Below are positions 44,953 to 54,191 of a DNA stretch of 61,804 bases, one piece after another (position 1 is the first letter of the stretch; every line of letters starts with the position of its first letter). The notes under the pieces were generated by a model that searched no databases, had not been told where the DNA came from, and saw only the letters and a list, made by a program, of their open reading frames with translations. The stretch lies in NCBI GenBank assembly GCA_944327285.1, contig CALVHG010000005.1:1-61804 (forward strand). The letters run 5' to 3'. This DNA comes from an uncultured Desulfovibrio sp. Its GTDB lineage: Bacteria; Desulfobacterota; Desulfovibrionia; Desulfovibrionales; Desulfovibrionaceae. Made by a program: the position numbers and the translations under genes.

Positions 44953-46095
44953 TTACTCAGCGTCCGCGCCGAAAGAAATCAGCCGGATGGACGGGGGATG
45001 CGCGCGCCAGTGTTCGTCGACCAGCTCGCGCATGCGCGCCGCAAGCCTGTCGGGATGATAGCCGCCGTCGTCGTTCAGGGCCCTGGCCGTCAGCAGCACG
45101 GCCTGTGCGCCGAGCATATTCCAGACAGTAGGGGCCGAACCGGTCAGGGCCGTGCAGGCGGCAACAAATGCCGGCGAGGGAGGCGTCAGCTCGCAGTGCG
45201 GCACAAACAGCGGAAAAGGGAGCGACTGCCAGCGTTTCTTTTCGTCGGGCAAATCCAGCAAATCGCTGCCGTACACGGGCAGGCGCAGCTTCAGAGCGCG
45301 CTGGGTACGGGCGCAGGCAAGAAAATCGTCGGCTTCCCCCGCAAAGACAATGGCATCCAGCCCCCGGTTTTCGTCATAGAGCTGCACAAAATAGCGCAGC
45401 TCTTCGTCGTCCAGCGGCGCGGCATAGTTGAAGCGAAAAATTTCGGCCTGCGGCAGGCTGTGCCGCAGACTCCGCTCGCAGGCATCGGCAAACAGGCGGC
45501 CATAGCTGCCCTCGTCGGGACTGACAAGCAGCACCTTGTCCGGCGCACGCACCGCCAGCGCCCGCGCCAGCGTATCCGCCCACAGGGAAAGCGGAGGATA
45601 GAGGGAAACGTAATTATCTGGCGACAGGGGCGCCAGCAGCGGATCGGCGGGCGTCATGGGCGCAATGCAGGGCAGGCCCTGAAAACGGCTTAGGGCGCGC
45701 ACAGCGGGAACGCTGCTCGTGTGGGTGGGCCCGAAATAGACGGCGGCCTCCGGCAGATCGCAAAAGGACTGCACCAGACGGCGATGGGATTCCATGTCCG
45801 CCCCGGTTGCCGCGACTTCCAGCCGCAGGGGCCGGCCGAGGACGCCCCCGGCGGCATTAATCAAATCCACGGCGCAACGCACGCCCTCCAGCACGCCCCG
45901 GCTGATGGGCTCTTCCCGCAAATCGCCAATAGTCAGCACCCAGCAGGGAGCGCGCTCCACGCCGCGTATACGGCGCTCCACAAAGTGATCCCGATAGTTG
46001 CGGTCCAGACCGGAACCGAAACGGAATGCGCCGAGGCTTTGCAGAACAAAAAAGCACAGCGCAAGACTCAGCAGAGCAATGACGGCGTTTTTCAT
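44953..46095 (-). CDS. LivK-type (type 1 fold) binding protein of the export operon
   Basis: I take the ATG at 46095, which overlaps the stop of the upstream ABC gene (ATGA); longer versions lie inside that gene. The 380-residue product has an N-terminal signal or anchor (KNAVIALLSLALCFFVLQSL), then a type 1 periplasmic binding fold: DLINAAGGVLGRPLRLEV, AVYFGPTHTSSVPAV, VLLVSPDEGSYGRLFADACE and GLDAIVFAGEADDF. Such proteins normally serve branched-chain amino-acid importers, but no Liv permease is here. In this operon it may sense or bind the exported peptide, or give self-protection. That is an inference. Confidence 0.85.
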   Translation of the reverse strand: MKNAVIALLSLALCFFVLQSLGAFRFGSGLDRNYRDHFVERRIRGVERAPCWVLTIGDLREEPISRGVLEGVRCAVDLINAAGGVLGRPLRLEVAATGADMESHRRLVQSFCDLPEAAVYFGPTHTSSVPAVRALSRFQGLPCIAPMTPADPLLAPLSPDNYVSLYPPLSLWADTLARALAVRAPDKVLLVSPDEGSYGRLFADACERSLRHSLPQAEIFRFNYAAPLDDEELRYFVQLYDENRGLDAIVFAGEADDFLACARTQRALKLRLPVYGSDLLDLPDEKKRWQSLPFPLFVPHCELTPPSPAFVAACTALTGSAPTVWNMLGAQAVLLTARALNDDGGYHPDRLAARMRELVDEHWRAHPPSIRLISFGADAE

Positions 46096-48332
46096 GAGGC
46101 ACTCTCCGGCCCTTCCGCCCACTGCCGTTCGGCAAGACGCCGGAACAGGCCCTCGCGGGCAATCAGCTCGTCGTAGGAGCCCGTCTGGACGATGCGTCCA
46201 TGTTCCAGCACATAGATGCGGTCGGCATTGATGATGGTGGACAGGCGATGCGCAATGACAATGCGTGTGGCGCGCAGCGCGTCCAGATGCTTTCTGACGG
46301 TTTCCTGAGCGGCGTTGTCCAGCGCGCTGGTGGATTCGTCCAGCAGAAGCAGCCTTGGTCTGCCCACAAGAGCGCGCGCCAGCAGGATGCGCTGCTGCTG
46401 TCCGCCGGAGACGGTTTCCGGCGAAACAATGGTATGAATCCCCATAGGCATGGCCCGAACGGTATCGGCCAAAGCCGCCTGCTCCAGAGCCAGCCAGGCC
46501 TCGTCGGGGCCGTATTCGGTACCGATGACGATATTTTCCAGAATGGACGCGGTAATGATGCGGCTGTTTTGCAGGATGACCCCCAGCTGCCGCCGCAGCA
46601 GACGCAGGTCCATCCCGGCAAGGTCTCTGCCGGAATAGAGCACCGCTCCAGATTCGGGCTGTTCAAACCCCAGCAGCAGGCGCACGAGCGTGCTCTTGCC
46701 CGCGCCCGACGGCCCCACCACGGCGACAAACTCTCCCGGCTCCGCCTTCAGGCAGATATTGTCCAGCGTCCGGGGCTGATCGGCTTGATAGCGGAAGGAA
46801 ACGTGCGCCAGTTCCACGCGGCCGTCCAGGCGGCCGGGGTCCTCGCCGCCGCCGCCGCTGTTTTCCGGCGGCGTGCGGAGCACGGGCAGGATGCGCTCCC
46901 AGTCGGGACGAATGGCCAGCAGACTCCACAGCCCCCCGGCAAGCCCCGCAATGCCGGACTGGAAATTCTGAAAGGCCGCCATAAAAGCCAGAAAGACGGG
47001 CAGTTCCATCTCCTCTCGCCACGCGCCCCCGATCAGCGCATAGAACAGCAGACAAATCAGCATGGGAAAGGCCGAGGAAAACAGCGCCTGCACCGCGCCG
47101 TTGCGGCTGATGCGGTACTGTTCTCTGGTCTGAACGGCAAAATCGACCATGCAGCGGTTTATGACGCGCGTTTCCGCCACGGCAGTGCGAATCTTGCTTA
47201 TGCCCTCCAGAAACTGCCGCAACAGGCCGGAAAGGCGGCCTTCGGCCGCTGCGTGTTCGGCCAGAGGAACAAGATTGCGGCGGGCCAGCAGGAACAGTCC
47301 CCCGGCGTAGACAAAGACCAGCGCAATACCCGCCAGCGCCAGACGCGGCGAATAGTGAAACATCATAATCAGGCTGAAAACGTTGAAAATGGCCCCCAGG
47401 AACTGCCCTGTGATGATAGAGAAGACCGCGGTCTGAATCCGGGCCGCGCCGAGAATGCGCTGCGTCATGTCCCCGGCCGGACACTCCCGGAAGGTGTTGA
47501 CCGGAATACGCAGGCAGCGGTCAAAGACGGCCGCCTGAAAGCGCTCGTACTGCCGGGAACTGAATACGATGAGCGACAGGGAGGGAACGAGCTGAAAGCC
47601 CGCCCCGCAGACCGCAAGCACCACAAGAAGCACGCCGAGCTGCAACAGCTCGTCATAATTGGCGGCGGGAATGATCCTGCCCGTGACATATTCCGTCACC
47701 AGCGGGCCGAGCATGCCCAGCAGGGCCGACAGCGTGCCCGTAATGCCCAGCAGAAGAAGGGTCGGGCGGGCCTGTCGAAAGATAAAGCCTGCCAGCGTGC
47801 GCGCACTCAGCGGCCCGGCGGGAAATGTCTCGTAAAAGCAGAAGGCCCGGCGCTCCAGCCCGGCGCATTCCCGCGCCGTCAGCGGACGGGTTTCGTCACG
47901 CGCCGGATCATACAGCTTGCCGCCGTTGGAGTGGGGAAAAAGCACCGCCGGATCGCCTGATTCCCTCCGAAACGCCAGCAGCGGCTGGGCCGTGCGGGCG
48001 TAAAGATCAGCTTCCAGCTCGACGGGGCGCAAACGCCACCCCTCCTTGCGGGCGGCCTCCATCAGAACGTCCCGCGCCGTCGCGTCCGCCTGTCGTTCCA
48101 GGTCGCGCAGCGTCGCCTCCCCCAGCGGCAGGGAATAGACCTGCGCAAGGCGGCGCAGCGTGCGGATCAGCATCCCGTCGGCGGGCGGCGTCATGCGGAA
48201 GGGCACGTCCAGCCCGGCCGTCCGGCCCAGCGCGGCAACCCTGTCTTCCAGCTCCTGCTCGGCGCTTCGATTGTTATCGCACAACCGGCGCAGGCGCTCG
48301 GCGTGCCGGTCTTCAGGTCGCGGCGCGGTCAT
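46092..48332 (-). CDS. NHLM-type ABC transporter, permease/ATPase (second transporter)
   Basis: The 746-residue protein has a soluble N-terminal region (about 1-180) without C39 catalytic residues, a six-helix exporter membrane domain (about 190-460) and an ATPase domain (about 500-746) with Walker A GPSGAGKST, signature VSGGQQQR, Walker B LLLLDEST and the switch His in IVIAHRLS. This matches the second ABC protein (ABC2) of NHLM/NHLP leader-peptide export systems. It overlaps the first transporter gene by 4 bp and the binding-protein gene by 4 bp, so the whole operon is co-translated. Confidence 0.88.
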   Translation of the reverse strand: MTAPRPEDRHAERLRRLCDNNRSAEQELEDRVAALGRTAGLDVPFRMTPPADGMLIRTLRRLAQVYSLPLGEATLRDLERQADATARDVLMEAARKEGWRLRPVELEADLYARTAQPLLAFRRESGDPAVLFPHSNGGKLYDPARDETRPLTARECAGLERRAFCFYETFPAGPLSARTLAGFIFRQARPTLLLLGITGTLSALLGMLGPLVTEYVTGRIIPAANYDELLQLGVLLVVLAVCGAGFQLVPSLSLIVFSSRQYERFQAAVFDRCLRIPVNTFRECPAGDMTQRILGAARIQTAVFSIITGQFLGAIFNVFSLIMMFHYSPRLALAGIALVFVYAGGLFLLARRNLVPLAEHAAAEGRLSGLLRQFLEGISKIRTAVAETRVINRCMVDFAVQTREQYRISRNGAVQALFSSAFPMLICLLFYALIGGAWREEMELPVFLAFMAAFQNFQSGIAGLAGGLWSLLAIRPDWERILPVLRTPPENSGGGGEDPGRLDGRVELAHVSFRYQADQPRTLDNICLKAEPGEFVAVVGPSGAGKSTLVRLLLGFEQPESGAVLYSGRDLAGMDLRLLRRQLGVILQNSRIITASILENIVIGTEYGPDEAWLALEQAALADTVRAMPMGIHTIVSPETVSGGQQQRILLARALVGRPRLLLLDESTSALDNAAQETVRKHLDALRATRIVIAHRLSTIINADRIYVLEHGRIVQTGSYDELIAREGLFRRLAERQWAEGPESAS

Positions 48333-50501
48333 GCGTCCATCCCCTGTTCCAGCCGCATCAGCTCCGCATACGCGCCGTTGCGACGCATCAGCTCGTCATG
48401 CGTTCCCCGCTCGATGACGCGACCATCTTCCAGCATGAGAATCTCGTCGCAATCCCGAATGGTGCTGAGGCGGTGGGCCACCACAAGGCAGGCGCAGCCC
48501 CGGCGACGCACGGCCGCGTCAATGGCCACTTCGGTCACGGGGTCCAGAGCGCTGGTGGTCTCGTCCAGTATCAGGACGGGCGTGCGCCGGGCCAGCACTC
48601 TGGCAATCTCCAGCCGCTGGCGCTGTCCGCCGGAAAAATTGGCGCCGCCTTCGCTGACCGGCAGCTCCAGCATATGCGTCCCGCGCAGGGCGAGCTCGTC
48701 CTCCAGGCACACGTCGCGCAGGGCCTCCTGCAATTCCCCGGCATCCCCGCGCGCGGCAAACAGCGTCAGATTTTCGCGCAGACTTCCGGAAAAGAGCATG
48801 ATTTCCTGATCCACGCAGGCAACCGTCGCATAGAACTGTTCGCGGCTCCAGGCCCGCAGGGGGCGACCATTGAGCATAACTTCGCCTTCCCACGGTTCGG
48901 CAAGGCCGCCGGCAAGCCGCGCCACCGAGGACTTTCCCGAACCCGACGCCCCCACGACGGCAACGCGCCGCCCCGTCTCCAGCCGCAGGGACACGTCCCG
49001 CAGCACGGGCGGATCGGCCCGGCTGTAGCCGAAGGTGACGTGACGCAGCTCCAGCGACACGCGCTCCCCGTCCGGCAGCGCCGCCGTTTCTTCTCCGGAC
49101 GGCGCGAACACGGTGTCGGGTCCGTTGACGCGGACATCCCGAATACGCTCCATGTCGGCTTTCAGAACCTGCACTTCCGACGCGGCCAGCACCAGCGCCG
49201 TAAAGGGGCCCGTAAAGGAGCCCATGAGCGTCTGAAAGGCAAACAGGCCGCCCAGCGTCAGGGCGCCATCAATAATCTGCCATGCGCCAACGCAGAGAAT
49301 CAGCACGTTGCCGAGCGCGCCGAGAAAAGTCGGCAGCAGATTGAACCAGGCCGTGGATACCTGAAATTGCAGGCTGCTGCGATTTGCCTCGGCCAGACGC
49401 CCTGTCCATTGCAGAAACATGGCGTCTTCCCGTCCCGCCGCGCGCAAATTTTCCATCATGCTCACGCCGGACATAAGGGACGACAGCAGACGCGTCTGTT
49501 CCATTTGCAAAGTCTGGTTCAACACCTGCCGCCGCCGGTTGAGCCAGAACAGAAACAGCAGGTTGACGCAGGCAAAGAAGACGGCCAGCCCCGAAAGCAG
49601 CACGCTGAAACGGAGCATCAGCGCCAGAAAGAAGATCGCCGTAAAGAACTTGACGACGGTATCGGCCAGCGAGCCGAAGGCGGTGGCGGCAACATCGCTG
49701 TTCATGCCGATGCGGTTCTGAATATCGGCGGAGGTGCGCAGCAGAAAAAAGGATATGGGCAGGCGGAAGACGTGGCGCAGCATGCCCAGCGTCTGATTGA
49801 CCGCCGTTTGCAGCTCCCCCCGGCGCAGGGCCAGCCTGACCAGCCACTCCAGCAGCAGCTGGAGGACGAGCGTCAGGGCGAAGAGCAGCAGCAGCGGCCC
49901 CAGCCACTGGCTTTTGTCGTGCAGCACCTCGTCCACAAAGACGCGCATCAGGGCGGGGATGACCATTCCCGGCACGACCAGCAGCAGGCCGCCGCATATC
50001 ACCGCGGCCATAATGGCGCGCAGCCCCTTGAGCATGGGCAGCACGGCGGCCGCCACGCGAAACGGTCTGCCCTCTTTCCGAAAATCCGGCGAAGGGGAGA
50101 ACGTCAGGGCTACGCCCGTAAATGACGCCTCAAAAAGCTCGCGCGGCACTTTGCGCGGGCCCGATGCCGGATCGTTAATATAAAAAAAAACGGCCGTTGC
50201 GGCTGCGCCCCTCGTAGACCACGAAATGGTCAAAATTCCAGAAAAGAATCATGGGCGTCCGCAGACGGTCCAGGTCTTCCGTCAGCACACGGCAGCCTCC
50301 GGCTTCCAGACCGTAGGCCCGCGCGGCCCGAAGGATCAGCGAGGCCCGGCTGCCGTTGCGGGAAACTCCGCAGGCCTCGCGCAAGACTTCCAGAGGCTCA
50401 TAGCGGCCGTAATAAGCCAGAATCATTCCCAGACAGGCGGCCCCGCATTCCGTGGCCTCCATTTGCAGCATGATCGGCGTCCTGTCCCGTCCCGCACCCA
50501 T
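48329..50501 (-). CDS. C39 peptidase/ABC exporter (NHLM type), frameshifted at a T9 run
   Basis: The gene reads in two frames. From the ATG at 50501 a C39 peptidase domain is encoded, with QMEATECGAAC (catalytic Cys19) and FDHFVVYEG (catalytic His). At a run of nine T on the coding strand (plus-strand A at 50182-50190) the frame ends as RFFLY-stop. With eight T it continues as RFFYINDPASGPRKVP, which holds the expected catalytic Asp, and joins the membrane and ATPase domains (frame open to 48329). The ATPase has Walker A GASGSGKSS, signature FSGGQRQR and Walker B VLILDETT. The protein should remove the double-glycine leader and export the peptide. A sequencing slip, phase variation or transcriptional slippage could explain the run. 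Confidence 0.85.
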
Positions 50502-50573
50502 TCTTTGTTCCCTGTAACTTTTCTGCCGCGCAACGGCTCTACCATCGTCTTCCCCGCCGGGCGGGCCCCGCGC

Positions 50574-51845
50574 TTACTGTCCGAACAGGGCCGCCCTTAC
50601 GCCGGGCACAAGATAGGAGGCCGGCGTGCGGTATTCCGTATTGACAATCAGCGTTCCCGTCACGCCGTTGGAAATCCGCACTGGCGCGCCCGTACGACTT
50701 GTCCAGCGCAGGCCGCTGGCGGTGCGGTCGTCGGGGAGCAGTTCCACCGCCACCCGGATGACGGCCCCGCCGCCGGAAAGCGCCTGCGTAAGACCGGCGT
50801 TGCGCAGTTCCGCAAGCACGGATTCGGCCGACACAGGCTCGGCGCTGACCTCGCGCACCACGCCTAAGATGTAACCGTATTCGTCCGGCCGCACGGAAGA
50901 CGGGGCAAAATAAGCGCTCATGCCCGCCTGCACCTGCTTGCCGGCATCCACGGACAAAAAGCCGATCAGCGAAAGGCTCTGCACTCTGTCCGACGCCACC
51001 AGCGCCACGGCGTCTCCCTGCCGGACATAGTCGCCCTCAGCCTTGAGCAGCTCCGTAATGCGGCCGTCAAAACCGGCCGTCAACCAGAACGTCTCCCGAA
51101 AGAGCTTGCGAGCCAGCTCCACTTCCAGCCCTTTTTGCAGAAGGCGGCTTTCCAGCGTGACGAGATTCTTGCGCTGTTCCCAGTCCACTTCGCGCATCTG
51201 TGCCGACGAGAGCATAACATCCAGCCGGTTGCTCAAAAGCTGGGCCTCGGTGCTCAGCAGCTTGTCCAGCGAACTGAAATAATCGGCCATGGAAACCGCT
51301 CCGATGCCCTTCAGCGACTGATAACTTTGCGACAGCCTCCGGCTTCGCGCAAGGCTCTGATCATATTTTTCCGTCAGCGAGGCCAGCGCCGCTTCCCGCT
51401 CCCGCTCCAGCACCAGCCGCAGTTCGGTCATTTCGCGCGAACCGGCTACCAGCGCGTCGCTTTCCCTGCGCAGCCGCTCGTATTCCGTCTCCAGCTTGCG
51501 CAGCTGGAAGAATTGTTCAGGGTTGTGAATCTGTCCGATGCTCTGCTCGCCGCGCACCTGCGATCCCATGCGGACGGAGAGCTGCGTCAGCATGCCGTTG
51601 CCCCCGGCAATAACCGGATGCACGCCTCCGCGCACCAGCAGGATACCCTGCCCGGAAACACTGCTGACGATGCTGCCGAAGAATCCCCACCAGATCAACG
51701 CGCCGAAGAACGCCGCCACAACGGCAAACAGTATCCACGTCCAGCGAGCCCGAACGCTGGTCAGAGCGCAGGTTCGCCCGCCCCGGCTGAGTTCGGCAAG
51801 GGCCTTTTCGGAAAATGCAATGCGCGTGCGGGAAGCCTCGTTCAT
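50574..51845 (-). CDS. HlyD-family adaptor of the NHLP export system
   Basis: The 423-residue membrane-fusion protein has one N-terminal transmembrane helix (about 36-58, WILFAVVAAFFGALIWWGFF), a lipoyl-like half-motif (GNGMLTQLSVRMGSQVRGEQSIGQI), a long coiled-coil hairpin (about 110-260), the second lipoyl half (DGRITELLKAEGDYVRQGDAVALVA) and a beta-barrel end. It would link the inner-membrane exporter to an outer-membrane channel, which is not encoded here (a TolC-like protein must come from elsewhere). GAGG precedes the ATG. It is the first gene of the minus-strand operon. Confidence 0.9.
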   Translation of the reverse strand: MNEASRTRIAFSEKALAELSRGGRTCALTSVRARWTWILFAVVAAFFGALIWWGFFGSIVSSVSGQGILLVRGGVHPVIAGGNGMLTQLSVRMGSQVRGEQSIGQIHNPEQFFQLRKLETEYERLRRESDALVAGSREMTELRLVLEREREAALASLTEKYDQSLARSRRLSQSYQSLKGIGAVSMADYFSSLDKLLSTEAQLLSNRLDVMLSSAQMREVDWEQRKNLVTLESRLLQKGLEVELARKLFRETFWLTAGFDGRITELLKAEGDYVRQGDAVALVASDRVQSLSLIGFLSVDAGKQVQAGMSAYFAPSSVRPDEYGYILGVVREVSAEPVSAESVLAELRNAGLTQALSGGGAVIRVAVELLPDDRTASGLRWTSRTGAPVRISNGVTGTLIVNTEYRTPASYLVPGVRAALFGQ

Positions 51846-51916
51846 ACCTCATCCTGAAGCGGCGCTCCCGTCCGGCTGCATTGCCTGCGGACAGTCGCGC
51901 CAATTCTTCATATTTT

Positions 51917-51945
51917 ATGATACGCACCAAGGGGCATCTTAGCAA
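51917..51945 (-). promoter_or_regulatory. Candidate promoter of the peptide export operon
   Basis: On the minus strand TTGCTA (51945-51940) and TATCAT (51922-51917) are spaced by exactly 17 bases. Transcription would begin about 65 bases before the HlyD start codon. Confidence 0.5.
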
Positions 51946-52401
51946 GATTTGCGCATGCGTCCGTATCCGCGCAACGACTGCTGGATACACCTTGCGGAAA
52001 GGAGACGCCGTTCTTCCGGCAGCGCAACGCAGACCGCCATAACGGAGAACAACCTCTTTCGGCGTTCCCCCTTCCCAGCATTTCCGCATCCCCCCTGCCC
52101 CCTCCCTGTGCCGCTAGGGCGGTTATCGACAAAAGGCGTCGGCATTGCCGTATCAAATATTTGTGGGGCGGACGGCGCGGCCCCCAACCTGCGAAGCATA
52201 CCAGCTTATAATGAATGATTTAGTTATGTTTAATGCCAAGTAGTTCTATGAAGATTTCTTTCCTGAAACGAATAAGAATGTCTGATATTCCTCTTAGTTA
52301 CAACCATATCTTGCGGTCTTCCCTTTCTTTCTGAAAAATCCCCGCTTCGTGCATTAGATGGAATCTTCATGTGCTATACGTGAAAAAACGATAGCGAAAA
52401 T

Positions 52402-52430
52402 TTGAATTCTGTCGTATGATTTTTTAGAAA
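52402..52430 (+). promoter_or_regulatory. Weak candidate promoter of the Ter operon
   Basis: TTGAAT (52402-52407) and TAGAAA (52425-52430) are spaced by 17 bases, 46 bases before the terC start. Each box matches consensus at four of six positions. Confidence 0.3.
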
Positions 52431-52475
52431 TGTTTAAAAAGCAATGATATCTTCTCTGATAAGTGGAGCCATTTT

Positions 52476-53489
52476 ATGGAACATCTTGGATTTCCTACAG
52501 AAACAGTGATTATTTTCGCCGGAACCGTTGCCGTATCACTGTTTCTTGATTTGTTCGCGCATAAACGCGACGAAAGTATGTCGCTCAAAAGCGCCTGCCT
52601 CTGGACAGCCTTCTGGGTTGCCGTTGCCGTAGCCTTCGGCCTGTATCTCTATGTCCATCATGGCAGCGATATGGCCAGCCTCTTTTTCACTGGCTATGTG
52701 CTGGAAAAGGTGCTGTCGGTTGACAACCTTTTTGTCATTATGGCTATTTTCTCGTGGTTTTCCATCCCCGACGCCTTCCGGCATAGAGTTCTTTACTGGG
52801 GCGTTCTCGGAGCTATTGTCTTTCGTGCCGTTTTTGTGGCTGTCGGTGCGGGGCTCCTCTCCTTCGGCCCTTATGTGGAGCTGCTCTTTGCCCTCATGGT
52901 CGGCTATACCGCCGTTGTCATGCTCCGTAAAAAGGACGAGGAAGAAGAAATAGAGGACTATTCCTCGCATATCGCGTATCGAGGCGTACGCCGATTCTTC
53001 CCTCTCTGGCCCCGGCTTCACGGCCACGACTTCTTTATCCCCCGTCGCAGGGCGGAAGACGAGGCGCAGCGTCTTGGAATTTCTTTTGACGGCGCGGGTA
53101 AAAAAGCCGTTTTTGTGGCGACTCCGCTCTTTCTCTGTCTCGCTGTCATTGAAGTAAGCGACGTAATGTTCGCCTTCGACTCTGTTCCCGCCGTTATCGC
53201 CGTGAGCCGTGAGCCGCTCATTATCTATTCCGCCATGATTTTCGCCATCCTGGGATTGCGAAGTCTCTACTTTGTTCTCGAAGCCCTGAGCCGCTATCTC
53301 GTGCATCTCGAAAAGGCTGTCATTGTCCTTCTTTTCTTCATCTCCTTCAAACTATTGCTATCTGCCTTCAAGCATATCTTCAACATGGGCTTTGAAATCG
53401 CTCCCGCAACCTCTCTCGCCGTCGTCCTCGGTATTCTTGCCATCGGTATCGGCGCTTCCATCATCAGCACTCTTAGGAACAAGGACTGA
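52476..53489 (+). CDS. terC: TerC/Alx family integral membrane protein
   Basis: The 337-residue protein has about nine hydrophobic helices and the TerC signature: VLEKVLSVDNLFVIMAIFSWF (helix 3, with the conserved Asp) and VIEVSDVMFAFDSVPAV (the second conserved acidic motif). TerC/Alx proteins are linked to metal-ion (notably manganese) export and are the membrane part of Ter stress systems. A GGAG lies 9 bases upstream of the ATG. It is followed 58 bp later by two terD-like genes. The length is typical of the longer TerC/Alx branch. Confidence 0.93.
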   Translation: MEHLGFPTETVIIFAGTVAVSLFLDLFAHKRDESMSLKSACLWTAFWVAVAVAFGLYLYVHHGSDMASLFFTGYVLEKVLSVDNLFVIMAIFSWFSIPDAFRHRVLYWGVLGAIVFRAVFVAVGAGLLSFGPYVELLFALMVGYTAVVMLRKKDEEEEIEDYSSHIAYRGVRRFFPLWPRLHGHDFFIPRRRAEDEAQRLGISFDGAGKKAVFVATPLFLCLAVIEVSDVMFAFDSVPAVIAVSREPLIIYSAMIFAILGLRSLYFVLEALSRYLVHLEKAVIVLLFFISFKLLLSAFKHIFNMGFEIAPATSLAVVLGILAIGIGASIISTLRNKD

Positions 53490-53547
53490 TGCCACGAGGT
53501 AAGTACAGGAAGCAAGCATCTGGTAATTTCATAAAAGGAGAATCCAT

Positions 53548-54105
53548 ATGATCAATCTTCAGAAAGGGCAGCGCATTGAGGTCGGGCTTCAGCATGTTTG
53601 CGTAGGCCTTGGCTGGGACCCTAACACTAACGGCGGCGAAGACTTTGATCTTGATGCCAGCGCGTTCATGCTCAACAGCAATGGCAAGTTGCCGCAGGAT
53701 GAATTTTTCGTTTTTTATAACAACATGACTTCTCCGGATGGCGCAGTGCAGAGCTCCGGAGACGACATGACTGGAGGCAACAGCAAAGACGGCGACGACG
53801 AAATTCTGACTGTCCAGCTTGATAAGGTATCTGCCGAGGTGCAGGAAATCATCTTTACAGTTACCATCTACAATGCTGAGGAGCGCAGACAGAATTTCGG
53901 ACAGGTGAGGAACGCCTACATCAGAATCTACGATGCCCAGACCAATGAAGAAATCGCCAGATATGATCTGGACGAAGACTTCTCTATCGAAACAGCCGTG
54001 GAATTCGGCCGACTCTATCGCCGGAATGGTCTCTGGAAGTTTGAAGCTTCCGGCATCGGACACAAGGGCGGGCTGCAGTTTTTCGTCAACAAATACGCAA
54101 ACTGA
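53548..54105 (+). CDS. terD: TerD-family calcium-binding stress protein
   Basis: The 185-residue product is a complete TerD domain. It has INLQKGQRIEVG at the start, the calcium-binding GLGWDPNTN and EDFDLDASAFML, then SGDDMTGG, GDDEILTVQLDKV, NFGQVRNAYIRIYD and a final GGLQFFVNKY strand. TerD proteins are cytoplasmic and associate with TerC at the membrane. AAGGAG lies 8 bases before the ATG. A second, more divergent TerD-family gene follows after a hairpin. Confidence 0.94.
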   Translation: MINLQKGQRIEVGLQHVCVGLGWDPNTNGGEDFDLDASAFMLNSNGKLPQDEFFVFYNNMTSPDGAVQSSGDDMTGGNSKDGDDEILTVQLDKVSAEVQEIIFTVTIYNAEERRQNFGQVRNAYIRIYDAQTNEEIARYDLDEDFSIETAVEFGRLYRRNGLWKFEASGIGHKGGLQFFVNKYAN

Positions 54106-54136
54106 CACGACTGCCTCCTTCTCAAATCCTTTTCGG

Positions 54137-54166
54137 AAAGAATACAGAGGATTCTCTGTATTCTTT
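54137..54166 (+). terminator. Hairpin between the two terD-like genes
   Basis: A perfect 13-bp stem (AAAGAATACAGAG pairing with CTCTGTATTCTTT, 4-base loop) is followed by T and CGCC. It looks like a partial terminator or processing site that would lower expression of the downstream genes relative to terD. Confidence 0.5.
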
Positions 54167-54191
54167 TCGCCTCCTCTAGGAGAATGAAGTT

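Larger units (their letters stand above)
51846..52475. other. Divergent promoter region, no gene seen
   Basis: This 630-bp gap lies between the minus-strand export operon and the plus-strand Ter operon. Its right half is AT-rich. It contains the minus-strand promoter candidate at 51917-51945, a perfect TATAAT at 52207-52212 without a good -35, and a weak plus-strand candidate at 52402-52430. I see no convincing coding sequence. Confidence 0.7.

Noticed and set aside
51135..51857. Long plus-strand frame opposite the HlyD gene
   Set aside because: It is a mirror frame of a well-supported minus-strand gene and shows no domain of its own.
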